Source: Aliiglaciecola sp041538045 (GTDB lineage Bacteria; Pseudomonadota; Gammaproteobacteria; Enterobacterales; Alteromonadaceae). From it: a stretch of 64,000 nt of DNA. A program made the translations under genes and the position numbers. Under the pieces are notes generated by a model. The model was given only the letters and a program-made list of their open reading frames with translations, was not told the DNA's origin and made no database searches. The stretch is from the NCBI RefSeq assembly GCF_041538045.1, contig NZ_JBGOSE010000001.1, positions 248,001 to 312,000 on the forward strand, written 5' to 3'. Shown here piece after piece: positions 1 through 9,385 of the stretch (positions are counted from its first letter, which is position 1; each line of letters starts with the position of its first letter).

Positions 1-507
1 CGGCATAACCAGATTTCCGAAGTGACTTACCCATTTAACCCCCTTGATGCCATTGGTTGGCATGGTGATTTGAGTGTGGTGCGAATTAATTGGCGGGATA
101 TTCGTCCATTGATGAGTCACCGATATCATTTGCCACCTTCGGCGCACACTACCTTTGTTGCCAATCGATTTGTGATTTGTACCTTTGTACCCAGACCCAT
201 AGAGAGTGATCCTGGGGCGTTAAAGGTTCCTTTTTATCATAATAATGACGATTATGACGAAGTCTTGTTTTATCACCAAGGTGACTTTTTCTCTAGAGAT
301 AATATTGAAAAAGGAATGGTCTCATTCCATCCAGCTGGCTTTACCCACGGACCTCATCCAAAAGCGTTTGCCGCAGGTCGTGCCCATAAAAAGACCTTCA
401 CCGATGAAGTGGCGGTAATGTTGGATACACGGGATGCGTTGCAAGTGGCGGAAGTTTCCTCATTGGTTGAAAATGCTGACTATGTAAATAGTTGGCAAGT
501 TAAATAA
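1..507 (+). CDS. hmgA: homogentisate 1,2-dioxygenase, C-terminal part (5' end outside window)
   Basis: The reading frame is open from base 1, so this is the 3' part of a longer gene. Homogentisate dioxygenase opens the aromatic ring of homogentisate to maleylacetoacetate in tyrosine and phenylalanine catabolism, using non-haem iron. The visible part carries the family core: FYHNN, then DEVLFY, then SFHPAGFTHGPHP. These hold the likely iron ligands (His of FYHNN, Glu of DEV, His of HGPHP). The next two genes encode the following two steps, fumarylacetoacetase and maleylacetoacetate isomerase, at 19-50 bp spacing, so an operon is likely. The first in-frame start inside the window, a GTG at 22, is not the true start. 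Confidence 0.93.
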   Translation, partial: RHNQISEVTYPFNPLDAIGWHGDLSVVRINWRDIRPLMSHRYHLPPSAHTTFVANRFVICTFVPRPIESDPGALKVPFYHNNDDYDEVLFYHQGDFFSRDNIEKGMVSFHPAGFTHGPHPKAFAAGRAHKKTFTDEVAVMLDTRDALQVAEVSSLVENADYVNSWQVK

Positions 508-526
508 TTATCTGAAAAGGATTGCC

Positions 527-1546
527 ATGAAATTAGCAAGTTATAAAAATGCCAGCCGAGATGGTCAGCTGGTAGTCGTAAACAAAACCCTTACTCAGTG
601 TGTTTTAGTCACTGATATTGCCAGCACTATGCAGCAGGCTCTGGATAATTGGGCGCAAACAAGTCCGAAATTAGCGTCAATATATCAACAATTAAATGCG
701 GGAACACTGCAACATGCTTTGTCCTTCGACAGTAAAAAGTGTGAGTCTCCTTTGCCTAGAGCTTATCAATGGGCCGACGGCAGCGCCTATGTTAATCATG
801 TGGAACTGGTTCGAAAAGCCAGAGGTGCAGAGATTCCCGAGAGTTTCTGGCACGATCCCCTCATGTATCAAGGTGGCTCCGATGACTTTATTGGCCCAAC
901 AGATGATGTTGTTCTGCCCAGCGATCAATGGGGCGTGGACTTTGAAGCGGAAGTCGCTGTGGTGACAGACGATGTTCCAATGGGCACAGCGCCCGAAAAC
1001 GCTGGCCAACATATTAAATTAATCATGTTAGTTAATGATGTATCTCTAAGAGGGCTGATTCCTGGGGAGTTAGCCAAAGGTTTTGGTTTTTTCCAGTCTA
1101 AACCTGCATCTGCATTTTCCCCTGTTGCCGTTACGCCTGATGAGTTGGGTGACAAATGGGTTAATAATAAAGTGCATCTGCCCTTGATCTCTGAATATAA
1201 CCATAAGCTATTTGGTTGTCCTCAAGCGGGTGTGGATATGACATTTGATTTTTCCCAATTAGTAGCACACGCCGCGAAAAGTCGTAATTTAAGTGCCGGC
1301 ACTATTATTGGGTCTGGTACTGTATCTAACAAACAAGGTACCGAATACGGAACCAGTATAGCTGAGGGCGGAGTAGGCTACTCCTGTATTGCGGAAGTAA
1401 GAATGATAGAAACAATTCGAGACGGCAAACCCAGTACTGAGTTTATGAAGTTTGGTGACCACATTAAAATAGAGATGAAGGATGAGCAGGGAAGTTCTAT
1501 ATTTGGCAGTATCGAACAGAAAGTTATAAAGGCTAATCTGGGTTAA
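527..1546 (+). CDS. fahA: fumarylacetoacetase / FAA hydrolase family
   Basis: This enzyme hydrolyses fumarylacetoacetate to fumarate and acetoacetate, the last step of tyrosine degradation. The 339-residue length fits the compact bacterial form. A small N-terminal domain (about residues 1-75) precedes the FAH fold. VDFEAEVAVV (about 140) supplies the acidic metal ligands, NDVSLRG (about 172) a further Asp, and GTEYGTSIAEGG near 275 belongs to the C-terminal core. The start has a good ribosome site (AAAGGA, 7 bp spacing). It lies between hmgA and maiA, which supports the fumarylacetoacetase assignment over other FAA hydrolases. Confidence 0.93.
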   Translation: MKLASYKNASRDGQLVVVNKTLTQCVLVTDIASTMQQALDNWAQTSPKLASIYQQLNAGTLQHALSFDSKKCESPLPRAYQWADGSAYVNHVELVRKARGAEIPESFWHDPLMYQGGSDDFIGPTDDVVLPSDQWGVDFEAEVAVVTDDVPMGTAPENAGQHIKLIMLVNDVSLRGLIPGELAKGFGFFQSKPASAFSPVAVTPDELGDKWVNNKVHLPLISEYNHKLFGCPQAGVDMTFDFSQLVAHAAKSRNLSAGTIIGSGTVSNKQGTEYGTSIAEGGVGYSCIAEVRMIETIRDGKPSTEFMKFGDHIKIEMKDEQGSSIFGSIEQKVIKANLG

Positions 1547-1596
1547 TAGCATGGTTTTTTGAAACATGGAATATACTTAGTTCGAGGAGATAATAA

Positions 1597-2250
1597 ATGA
1601 GTTTATATTTACACGGGTACTGGCGTTCTTCTGCTTCTTATAGAGCTCGAATAGCACTTAATTTAAAACAATTAGATTATACCTATGTTCCGGTTAATTT
1701 AACTAAAGACGGTGGCGCACAGTTTAGTGAACAATATAGTGCATTAAACCCAGCGCACTTAGTGCCTACTTTTGTCGATGATGATGAAGATATTTTTCTA
1801 AATCAGTCGATGGCGATTATTGAATATATTGATGAGCGTTATGAAGAGCCGGTGAAATTAGTACCTATTCATCGCTTAGACCGTGCAAGAGTGCGCAGTT
1901 TTTCACAGGATATTGCTTGTGATATTCAGCCCATTACGAACCTACGTGTATTGCGCCATCTAAAAACGAACTTTCAATCCAGCGAAGAAGATAATGCTGC
2001 ATGGTGTAAATATTGGATTGAAACGGGGTTTAAAGGAATCGAAAAGCGCATGGTAAATACCGTTGCTGACTACTGCTTTGGTTTCGACCTCAGCATGGCC
2101 GATGTCTGTTTAGTACCTCAAGTTTATAACGCTGAACGATATGGCGTGGATATGGAGCAGTTTCCCTTAATTCAGCGGGTCGCAGACAATTGTAATCAAT
2201 TGCAAGCATTTATCGATGCCAAACCCGAAAATCAGGTAGATGCAGTTTGA
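1597..2250 (+). CDS. maiA: maleylacetoacetate isomerase (zeta-class GST)
   Basis: This protein isomerises maleylacetoacetate to fumarylacetoacetate using glutathione. The 217 residues show a thioredoxin-like GST N-domain with the zeta-class catalytic segment SSASYRARIAL at about residues 11-21, followed by NPAHLVPTFVDD and the glutathione-contact motif NQSMAIIEYI. The all-helical C-domain contains FDLSMADVCLVPQVYNAERY, the conserved N-cap Asp region. A strong ribosome site (GAGGAGA) precedes the ATG. It is the last gene of the hmgA-fahA-maiA run and converges with the Lrp-type gene 7 bp downstream. Confidence 0.94.
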   Translation: MSLYLHGYWRSSASYRARIALNLKQLDYTYVPVNLTKDGGAQFSEQYSALNPAHLVPTFVDDDEDIFLNQSMAIIEYIDERYEEPVKLVPIHRLDRARVRSFSQDIACDIQPITNLRVLRHLKTNFQSSEEDNAAWCKYWIETGFKGIEKRMVNTVADYCFGFDLSMADVCLVPQVYNAERYGVDMEQFPLIQRVADNCNQLQAFIDAKPENQVDAV

Positions 2251-2257
2251 GCTGAGA

Positions 2258-2725
2258 TTATATATTTTTAATGGGTAGCTCTGTGGTGTTCTTAACCTGC
2301 TTAAGGGCAAACGTAGAGCTAAGGTGATCGACTAAAGGTAAGTTGGTGAGTTTACTTTTTAGTAAGTGCTCATATTCTTCAATACTCTCAACGATGACTT
2401 TTAAAAGATAATCTTTGTCGCCGCTGGTGGTGTGACATTCAACTATTTCATCAATACTTTGCACTGATGCTTCAAATTCGTTGAGTGATTCGCCATCATG
2501 ATTTTTCAAGGTAACATAAATAAATACTGAAACACCTAGGTTAAGTTTTTTATTATCTAATATGGTTACTTTTTGCTTAATAATACCATCGGCTTCCATG
2601 CGTTTTACTCGACGCCAGCATGGCGTGTGAGACAAACCTACTTTTTGGCTTAACTCGGCCATAGATACAGTGGCGTCTTTTTGTAAAACTCGTAGAATTT
2701 CACGGTCAAATTTATCAAACTTCAT
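2258..2725 (-). CDS. Lrp/AsnC family transcriptional regulator
   Basis: A DNA-binding regulator of the feast/famine family. The 155 residues hold an N-terminal winged helix-turn-helix (about 5-55, containing MAELSQKVGLSHTPCWRRVKRM) and a C-terminal RAM ligand-binding domain (about 70-140, with VECHTTSGDKDYLLKV). Such proteins form octamers and sense amino acids. It is divergent from the leucine-dehydrogenase-type gene at 2948, with 222 bp between the starts. The likely target is therefore that gene and branched-chain amino-acid breakdown. This target is inferred from position only. Confidence 0.9.
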   Translation of the reverse strand: MKFDKFDREILRVLQKDATVSMAELSQKVGLSHTPCWRRVKRMEADGIIKQKVTILDNKKLNLGVSVFIYVTLKNHDGESLNEFEASVQSIDEIVECHTTSGDKDYLLKVIVESIEEYEHLLKSKLTNLPLVDHLSSTFALKQVKNTTELPIKNI

Positions 2726-2947
2726 ATGATGATCTTGTCAAAACTGGATTATTTAATTTAATAGTGGAGCATGCGCAAAATCTTTATCTTTTTCAAGGAA
2801 AGATACTAGGATAATTATCCTAAATGTTGGAATCCAATCGTTACACAATTGCGCGTTTTCTGCTAGCGTAAAATTCTTAGCAAAACATATCCTCAATACC
2901 TTGCGCTACTATACTTAAAAATAGCAAACTATTTATAAGGTTTAGTA

Positions 2948-4000
2948 ATGTCTGTGTTCGATCACTTAGAATTTGATGGCCATGAGCAAGTGGCGTTTTT
3001 TAATGACCAAAAAACCGGGTTGCAGGCAATTATTGCCGTGCACAATACTAATCTTGGTCCGTCGCTAGGTGGATGTAGAATGTGGCCTTATGCCAGCAGT
3101 GAAGAAGCCCTCAACGATGTACTCAGGTTATCAAAAGGGATGACATATAAAGCTGCCATGGCGCAACTTAAGTTGGGCGGTGGTAAAGCGGTTATTATTG
3201 GCGACCCGCGCACTCAAAAAAGTCCAGAGCTAATGGCGGCAATGGGAACCTTTGTAGAGCAAATGGGCGGTCGCTATATAACCGCCGAGGATTCAGGCAT
3301 TGCAGTAACCGATATTAAAATGATGGCGCAGAATACCGCCCATGTATCAGGAATTCAGGCGAAATATCGAGTTGATGGTGGTGAAGCCGATGGCAATCCG
3401 GCACCGTCTACTGCCTATGGTGTATTTAAAGGCTTAGAAGCGTCAGTTAAATATGGGTTAGGCTCGGATTTACAAGGTGTAAAAGTAGCAATACAGGGTA
3501 TGGGGCATGTGGGCTTTCGATTAGCTGAACATTTGTATCAACATGGCGCAAAACTATACGTCACTGATATCTATCCAGACAATGTAAACCTAGCGATTGA
3601 AAAGTTTGCTGCAACAGCGGTTAGTCCCGATGAGATCTTTGATCTTGATGTTGATGTTTACGCGCCTTGCGCCATGGGGGCCTCTGTTAATCATCAAACC
3701 CTCAACAGAATTAAAGCGAAAGTGATTGCTGGTGCGGCGAATAATCAATTGGCCCAGGAATCGATAGGGGAGTTATTGCGTGAAAAGGGTATTTTATATG
3801 CCCCCGATTATGTGATCAACGCTGGTGGCGTTATCGATATCTACCATCAACGCATGCTCAGTACTGCTGAAGCCATGCGCAACCATATTGAAGGTATAGC
3901 AGATACATTAACCCAAATATATGAGCGTGCCGCGGCAGAGCAGCAAGCAACTAATGTGATTTCCAATCGTATGGCAGAAGAGCGCTTTTTAGCAGAATAG
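2948..4000 (+). CDS. Glu/Leu/Phe/Val dehydrogenase (leucine dehydrogenase type)
   Basis: An NAD-dependent oxidative deaminase of branched-chain amino acids, yielding the 2-oxo acid, ammonia and NADH. At 350 residues it fits the leucine dehydrogenase subfamily rather than the longer GDH. The catalytic region has GMTYKAAMA and KLGGGKAVIIGD (about residues 68-90, with the two conserved lysines). EDSGIAVTDI is the later substrate segment, and the Rossmann loop is GMGHVGFRLAEH at about 185. YVINAGGVIDIY near the C-terminus is also typical. Ribosome site AAGG is 7 bp from the ATG. The divergent Lrp-type gene is the obvious candidate regulator. Confidence 0.88.
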   Translation: MSVFDHLEFDGHEQVAFFNDQKTGLQAIIAVHNTNLGPSLGGCRMWPYASSEEALNDVLRLSKGMTYKAAMAQLKLGGGKAVIIGDPRTQKSPELMAAMGTFVEQMGGRYITAEDSGIAVTDIKMMAQNTAHVSGIQAKYRVDGGEADGNPAPSTAYGVFKGLEASVKYGLGSDLQGVKVAIQGMGHVGFRLAEHLYQHGAKLYVTDIYPDNVNLAIEKFAATAVSPDEIFDLDVDVYAPCAMGASVNHQTLNRIKAKVIAGAANNQLAQESIGELLREKGILYAPDYVINAGGVIDIYHQRMLSTAEAMRNHIEGIADTLTQIYERAAAEQQATNVISNRMAEERFLAE

Positions 4001-4083
4001 GTTTTTTATAGGGCGCTAAATGAGCTTTTGCCTTATTGTAGGCTGAAAATTCAGCAACTAATTGTTTGGATGTGAATTCAACC

Positions 4084-4112
4084 TTGCATATTAATACGGC
4101 TTTGGTCATAAT
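4084..4112 (+). promoter_or_regulatory. candidate sigma-70 promoter for the SRP RNA
   Basis: TTGCAT at 4084 and CATAAT at 4107 are separated by 17 bp, a good fit to the consensus. The SRP RNA starts near 4170, so a short 5' leader would have to be removed. No transcription data are available. Confidence 0.4.
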
Positions 4113-4169
4113 GCGCGCCGATTCAATGACTCTTGCTTAGGGCTAAGTTTATTGAATCTGAGTTTCAAT

Positions 4170-4281
4170 GGTGGCCTGTTGGTCCTTCCGCAATGATACT
4201 CTGTGAAATCGGTCAGGCCCGGAAGGGAGCAGCCGCAGCAGACGACTCATGTGCCGGAATGTGGCTGATGGGCCGCCACCC
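4170..4281 (+). ncRNA. ffs: 4.5S signal recognition particle RNA (bacterial small SRP RNA)
   Basis: The 112-base stretch folds as one long hairpin: 5' GGTGGCC pairs with 3' GGCCGCCACC. The Ffh-binding domain is conserved, with GTCAGGCCCGGAAGG on one side and AGCAGCCGCAGCAGA on the other, including the GGAAGG tetraloop region and the asymmetric and symmetric internal loops. It aligns end to end with the E. coli 114-nt RNA. It binds Ffh to target nascent membrane proteins. A minus-strand reading frame over this region is a shadow. Confidence 0.95.
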
Positions 4282-4342
4282 AAATTCTCCATTTTAAATA
4301 CATTCCCTCTTTTATACTGATTAAGCATCAATTCATTAATAT

Positions 4343-4615
4343 CTAGGAATCTACCGACTCTGGATCATCTAAATAGCTCATAGCTTTAGAAACAGCATTA
4401 ATCACTTTGTTTTCCATTTGCTCACGTTCACTTTGCGGAAGGTAAAAAGACATATCCACGTCAAACCTTATATACCTTGGCGGTAATTGGTTAAGTGCTA
4501 AGCAACACAAGTCTGCGATATAGTCTGAAGCTTTAAAGTTATCCAACTCCAACAATTCAATTCTTTCTAATACTAGATGTTCATAATAATTGTGGATGTC
4601 ATCATCAAGTTTCAT
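4343..4615 (-). CDS. late competence development ComFB-like protein
   Basis: A 90-residue protein resembling the ComFB family (PF10719), a small domain of poorly known role also found in cyanobacteria and marine gammaproteobacteria. Visible features are an N-terminal IHNYYEHLVLERI segment, a central ADLCCLALNQLPPRYIRFDVDMSF segment with the conserved LPPRY, and a helical C-terminus. I chose the ATG at 4615 over the upstream start at 4681, because family members begin at this position and a GAGAG lies upstream. It stands alone between the SRP RNA and a long non-coding gap. Confidence 0.72.
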   Translation of the reverse strand: MKLDDDIHNYYEHLVLERIELLELDNFKASDYIADLCCLALNQLPPRYIRFDVDMSFYLPQSEREQMENKVINAVSKAMSYLDDPESVDS

Positions 4616-4681
4616 TATTACTGGCTCTCGCTCAATCTTTCTGCAAAATATTAGCTTAGTGGAATCGTTTGATAATACCAA

Positions 4682-5262
4682 TAGCTTTCTGTAAAGGCCC
4701 AGGCTGTTTGATTTATAATCAATCGATGTGGTTGTTTAAATTTAGCCTCAAAAAACCAAAAATACATTTGTCTAATAATTCTAATGCTTTTTAACACGCT
4801 GTTAACACCTGCTTAAAGTGGGCTGAAGACCGATGATAAATATTCTTCTTACTCATAATTCTATTCAGTCAAAATAGGAAAAGACAGGGACAACGGCTTT
4901 CTTAAAGTTCAGATGTAATTATTATTTCATTTGATTTCATACTGTTACAAGATGTGTGCTTGGAGTTTTTAAACCGAAAGTTAAGACTGGCTAGATGAAA
5001 TAGTTACAACTAGTCGAAAAGTTTTGGTTTTAAAAATTCTACTTGTTATTAACAGAAGCAATTCTTTTAAATTTAGCCAAGATCGAAAGCGTAAACTTTT
5101 AGTTACTTATTCCTTTATGAAATATGTTGAACTTTTATGTAATAGGCTAATACAACGAGTTGACCACGGCACTATGATGTGTTTATTATTCAATGCGAGG
5201 TTCACTACCTTACTAATAAAAAGTCGCATAAGCGATAAAACTAACACTATAAAATAGTGGTC
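4682..5262. other. intergenic region upstream of the TonB-dependent receptor
   Basis: About 580 AT-rich bases with no convincing gene. A 77-codon frame at 5024-5257 has no ribosome site and a biased, low-complexity composition, so I do not call it. The region probably carries the promoter and leader of the receptor gene at 5276. I see no clear Fur box, riboswitch or strong -35/-10 pair. Confidence 0.5.
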
Positions 5263-5275
5263 CAGGGAGACATAC

Positions 5276-7912
5276 ATGTATACAAATTCAAAGTTAACGA
5301 AGTCAATTCGTCTAGCTCTAGCCGTCGGTGCTGCTTCAACAGCAGTATTGGCTCCTGCAACAGCTGTTGCACAAGATTCAGCTGGCGTAGAGAAAATCTC
5401 TGTAACCGGTTCACGTATTAAACGTACCGACCTTGAAGGCGCATCCCCAGTAATTTCGATCAGCGCTGCTGATATAAAAATGGAAGGTGATTTTACTGTT
5501 GCTGATGCCTTGCGTAGTAGCTCTTTGAACTCGTTTGGTTCTTTCTCTGAGCGTTCTGGTAGCTCTGCACAGTCTCAAGCAACGATTAACCTTCGTGGTG
5601 CTGGTTCTCGACGTACTCTAGTTCTATTGAACGGCCGTCGTTTCCCAGGTTCACCTACTTTAGGTGGAGCTTCTGCTAATTTGAATGCTATTCCAATGGC
5701 AGCTGTTGAGCGTATCGATATCATGACTGAAGGTGCGTCTGCTATTTATGGTTCAGATGCAATGGCTGGTGTTGTTAACGTTATCCTTAAAGATGATTTT
5801 GAAGGCCTCACATTCAATATAGGTGCGGGTCACCGCGATAATGATGAAGGCACTACATCAAATGAGTTCTCTATCGTGGGCGGTGTGTCTAACGATAAAG
5901 GAAATATCACCTTCTCGTTTGATCACCAGAAGCGTAAAGGTATTGCTGATGCTGATCGAGTTTACACTTCAGCTCAGCGCAACGATCTTGATGGTGACGG
6001 TATTATTCAAGCTTATTCAGAAACTATTGGTTGGTCGATTTATGGTGCAACAGCGACAAATGCTGATGCCTCAATGACGTTGGCATCGCCCGTTTGTGAT
6101 GATTTGACTGCAGAGTTTGGCTCCGATACATTTTTAGAGACTGCAGCTGATGACGACTGGAGTGAAGGCTCTACTTACTGTATGTATGCTTTTGCTAATG
6201 CTTCATTTAATACTGCGTCAATAGACCGCAATACCCTATATATTAATGCTAATTATGAAGTTGCAGAAGACGTAGAATGGTTTGGTCAAGCTATGTTTGT
6301 TCAAAACAGTTCATTTGGGCGTTATGCTCCTCCTGCTGCTGCTATAGATGGTATTGGAGCGGTCGGTTCTGAAGATGAAGGATACTTTAGTTCAACATAT
6401 AACCCATGGGATGAAACTTCATTCCGTACTTATATTCGATGGGCAGACGTTGGTGTTCGTGACGGTAATGTTGACGACTATAACCAAGATTACACTACTG
6501 GCTTACGTGGTAATCTAGACTGGAATGATGCTTCTTGGGAAGTTTATTATCACTACAATAGCGCAAATAATAAATCAGTTGGTGATTATTATTTGTCTTA
6601 CGGTGGTTTAGCGTATAATGAGGCGAATGATATTCCTTTAAGAAGTGAAGAAGGGATTGCTAACACTCGTTTAACGACATTACAGAATTCGCAATCTACA
6701 TTTAATCAGTTCTTCGCTGGTATTGGTTTCGATATGTTCGAGCTTGGTGGTGGAACGGTAGCACACTACTTTGGCGCTGAGTACTTTGAACAAACTTATG
6801 CAGACATCTACGATGGTCAATCTGAAGCTGGTATAGTTGGCGGCTCTGCTGGTAATTCGTCCCTTGGTGAACGTGATGTTACAGCCTTATTCTTTGAATC
6901 AGTATTGCCTGTTTCAGACACTGTTGAGGTGAACGTTAAAGCTCGTTATGATGATTATTCTGATTTTGGTGATAAAGTTTCTCCTGCAATTTCAGCCCGC
7001 TGGGAAGCTATGGATAACTTGATTTTCCGTGCATCCTACTCAGAATCTTTCCGTGCTCCGGGCCTTGACCTTTTAAATGCTGCTTTAACTTTCTCAGCTG
7101 AAGGTGCAATTGATTACTCTCAAGGTGCTTCATCAACCAAGCAGTACGATACGTACTATGCAGCTAACTCTGAGCTAGGTCCAGAGTCATCTGATTATAT
7201 TAATATCGGTGTGGCATGGGACATTAATGATAATGTAGGACTGAAATTAGATTATTTCAATCTTGATATACAAGACGTTATTCAACAAAAGACATTGCAA
7301 GATTTGCTTTCAGATGAAGCAAATGGTTTGATCACCGCATATGGTGCAGATGAAGACACCACTGATACTTTCTATTTGAAACGTACAGTTTCAGGTACTT
7401 TAGTTGAAGCTGGAACATCATATTTTAATGGTGTCGGTTTTACAGTTGAAGGGATTGATTTCACCATCAATGCTAATATTGAGACTGAATTTGGTGACTT
7501 CCGCTTTACAAATGTCAACAGTTTTGTCATGTCATATGAAGAAGAAGTTGGTGGTTTAATTCAAGATACTGCAGGTTGGTCTGGTCAGCCAGAGTTCAAA
7601 TCTGTAGCAACCTTGTCTTGGGCATTAGAAGATCATTCTCTTGCATGGAACTTGACTTATACAGACAGTACATCTGAAAATGAATCAGCTGGTGATGATG
7701 GTTATTTTGTACAATCTGGTAAGTTAGACAGCTGGTTAATTCACAACTTGACTTATACTTATAATGCTGGAAGCTATGGAGCGGTTACTCTTACAGTCAA
7801 TAATTTGACTGATGAAGATCCTGTTCTAACATCGACAGGAGCTTGGGATGATCAAGATCTATATAATAACTTTGGTCGCGATTACCGCATTAATTACCAA
7901 ATTAGCTTCTAA
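5276..7912 (+). CDS. TonB-dependent outer-membrane receptor
   Basis: A ligand-gated outer-membrane transporter powered by TonB. The 878 residues begin with a signal peptide (about 1-32, ending AVAQ), followed by the TonB-box-like EKISVTGSRIKR (about 39-50). A plug domain follows to about 165 with INLRGAGSRRTLVLLNGRRFP and IMTEGASAIYGSDAMAGVVNVIL. A beta-barrel extends to a C-terminal aromatic residue (YQISF). The plug style is that of the large Alteromonadales/Xanthomonadales receptors for oligosaccharides, peptides or other nutrients. The substrate cannot be read from sequence. Ribosome site AGGGAGA. The gene is monocistronic, ending at a strong hairpin. Confidence 0.9.
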   Translation: MYTNSKLTKSIRLALAVGAASTAVLAPATAVAQDSAGVEKISVTGSRIKRTDLEGASPVISISAADIKMEGDFTVADALRSSSLNSFGSFSERSGSSAQSQATINLRGAGSRRTLVLLNGRRFPGSPTLGGASANLNAIPMAAVERIDIMTEGASAIYGSDAMAGVVNVILKDDFEGLTFNIGAGHRDNDEGTTSNEFSIVGGVSNDKGNITFSFDHQKRKGIADADRVYTSAQRNDLDGDGIIQAYSETIGWSIYGATATNADASMTLASPVCDDLTAEFGSDTFLETAADDDWSEGSTYCMYAFANASFNTASIDRNTLYINANYEVAEDVEWFGQAMFVQNSSFGRYAPPAAAIDGIGAVGSEDEGYFSSTYNPWDETSFRTYIRWADVGVRDGNVDDYNQDYTTGLRGNLDWNDASWEVYYHYNSANNKSVGDYYLSYGGLAYNEANDIPLRSEEGIANTRLTTLQNSQSTFNQFFAGIGFDMFELGGGTVAHYFGAEYFEQTYADIYDGQSEAGIVGGSAGNSSLGERDVTALFFESVLPVSDTVEVNVKARYDDYSDFGDKVSPAISARWEAMDNLIFRASYSESFRAPGLDLLNAALTFSAEGAIDYSQGASSTKQYDTYYAANSELGPESSDYINIGVAWDINDNVGLKLDYFNLDIQDVIQQKTLQDLLSDEANGLITAYGADEDTTDTFYLKRTVSGTLVEAGTSYFNGVGFTVEGIDFTINANIETEFGDFRFTNVNSFVMSYEEEVGGLIQDTAGWSGQPEFKSVATLSWALEDHSLAWNLTYTDSTSENESAGDDGYFVQSGKLDSWLIHNLTYTYNAGSYGAVTLTVNNLTDEDPVLTSTGAWDDQDLYNNFGRDYRINYQISF

Positions 7913-7977
7913 TAGCTGAAACTGTAAACTTTAACTCTGACTAGTTCGGAAATAAGTTAATTTTTGCTTTAATTTAG

Positions 7978-8012
7978 GCGCTCGATGTACTTCATCGGGC
8001 GCTTTTGTATTT
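7978..8012 (+). terminator. intrinsic terminator of the TonB-dependent receptor gene
   Basis: Stem GCGCTCGATG / CATCGGGCGC (one G-U pair) with a 5-base loop, followed by TTTTG, 65 bp after the stop codon. Confidence 0.85.
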
Positions 8013-8461
8013 TAAGGCCATATGTTGCCGACGACTACTATAAACACTATTGACTCTTTAAGCATTTGCCAAAATTTTTCTATATCCTTTCTTTTTAGTC
8101 GCAGTTACTATGTCTTCAATATGACATTAATACGTTCTGCTAGGTAGTTCTGGTAACGATCATAAACGTTTTCATTGAGCATATTACCCCATAGTTCCTA
8201 TAAAGCCTTCTTTACTGACTTTTTTCAGATAAGAGTAGATATAATAATCAAAATAGATTCAGGAATTTGTATTGTCGAGTACGAATATTTGCTAAGAAAG
8301 AGACTATTTTTAAAGGAGGCCAAAGTAATGGTAGCTAAATTAATATTGATATATATTGGTAGTTAGGGTCGTAAAATAAATAAAAATGACGATGAAGTCT
8401 ATTGAGCGTTTTAATAATCAATTAGCGTTTACTTAATGTAGAACAATTCAACGACAAGAGT
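8013..8461. other. AT-rich intergenic region with one short translatable frame
   Basis: No recognisable gene. The only notable signal is a strong Shine-Dalgarno sequence (AAAGGAGG, 8315-8322) 5 bp before an ATG at 8328. It opens a 12-codon frame, MVAKLILIYIGS, ending at 8366. It could be a leader peptide for the methyltransferase gene 100 bp downstream or chance. The longer 63-codon frame containing it (from 8175) has no ribosome site. Confidence 0.4.
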
Positions 8462-8467
8462 ATGTAT

Positions 8468-9385
8468 ATGAGTAGCTACTGGACAGACTATTGGAAACAA
8501 GGTCATTTAACTTCTTTCGGGGAAGATATTGAGGACAATTATGAGGGGGCATTGTTTGACTGTTGGCATGCTTACTTTGAACCTATAAAAGGCAGCAATG
8601 CAGTAGTGATTGATATTGGTACTGGAAATGGCGCATTAATTGATATAGCAGTAAATAAAGTAGGTTGTTCAAATGCTCTATTTTATGGCATTGACTCTGC
8701 TAAATTATATGTAAACAGTAAAGTGAATAAACAAAACGTAACTTTTTATCCTGAAACGCCTGCAGAAGCTTTACCCTTCAGCGATAACTCAATTGATTAT
8801 GTCGTATCACAATTTGGCATAGAATATAGTGATTTGGATAAATCTATTGTTGAGTGCGCACGAATATTGAAAAACGGCGGTAAAATACATTGGGTAATAC
8901 ATGATATGGAAAGTTCCATAGTCAAACCAAATAGTTCTATTTACACTATATTGGTTGCTTTACAAGAAAATAATGGTCCAATTAAAATGTTGCACCAGTT
9001 GATTGACGTATTGGAAAAATACGGACAGTATTCTAAAGAAGCTGAGCGATGTAGGGCTGCTTTTAACTCAGCTTTACAGCAATGTGTTGAAAAGAGTGAA
9101 GAGGGGCTTTTTGGCACCGGATTTCCAAGGTTTTTAAAAGAAGTTATGAAAAAAGATAAAAACTTTAGTGAAAAAAAAGAAATGTTATTAGTCTTTGAAA
9201 GAGAAATGCATGGACAGTTTAATCGTCTACAAAATTTACTTCAATCCGCGCTTAGCAATGACGATAAAGACAAACTAGTTAGTACTTTGTTCGACAACGG
9301 ATTTACGAATATCAATAGTGATGTAGTCATACAGGAAGGAAAGGCAATAGGTTACCTTTTAACTGGTGAATGGCGTCCTAGCTAG
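8468..9385 (+). CDS. class I SAM-dependent methyltransferase, substrate unknown
   Basis: A Rossmann-fold methyltransferase. Motif I is VVIDIGTGNGALIDIA (about residues 48-63). The post-I acid lies in FYGIDSAK, and motif IV is FSDNSIDYVVSQFGIEYS, the usual ubiE/Methyltransf_11 pattern. The C-terminal 130 residues are helical and charged and match no family I know. Two ATG codons lie 6 bp apart. The second (8468) has the better distance to AAGAG, so I take it. Nothing nearby points to a substrate, and the gene sits in an AT-rich accessory stretch with transposon remains, so recent acquisition is plausible. Confidence 0.75.
   Translation: MSSYWTDYWKQGHLTSFGEDIEDNYEGALFDCWHAYFEPIKGSNAVVIDIGTGNGALIDIAVNKVGCSNALFYGIDSAKLYVNSKVNKQNVTFYPETPAEALPFSDNSIDYVVSQFGIEYSDLDKSIVECARILKNGGKIHWVIHDMESSIVKPNSSIYTILVALQENNGPIKMLHQLIDVLEKYGQYSKEAERCRAAFNSALQQCVEKSEEGLFGTGFPRFLKEVMKKDKNFSEKKEMLLVFEREMHGQFNRLQNLLQSALSNDDKDKLVSTLFDNGFTNINSDVVIQEGKAIGYLLTGEWRPS

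Noticed and set aside
4149..4331. 60-codon minus-strand frame over the SRP RNA
   Set aside because: It lies on the conserved structured RNA and has no ribosome site.
5024..5257. 77-codon frame upstream of the TonB-dependent receptor
   Set aside because: No ribosome site, GTG-like start, low-complexity composition and no recognisable domain; likely part of the receptor's upstream region.
8175..8366. 63-codon frame before the methyltransferase gene
   Set aside because: The long form lacks a ribosome site. Only its last 12 codons have one, and these are reported separately as a possible leader.
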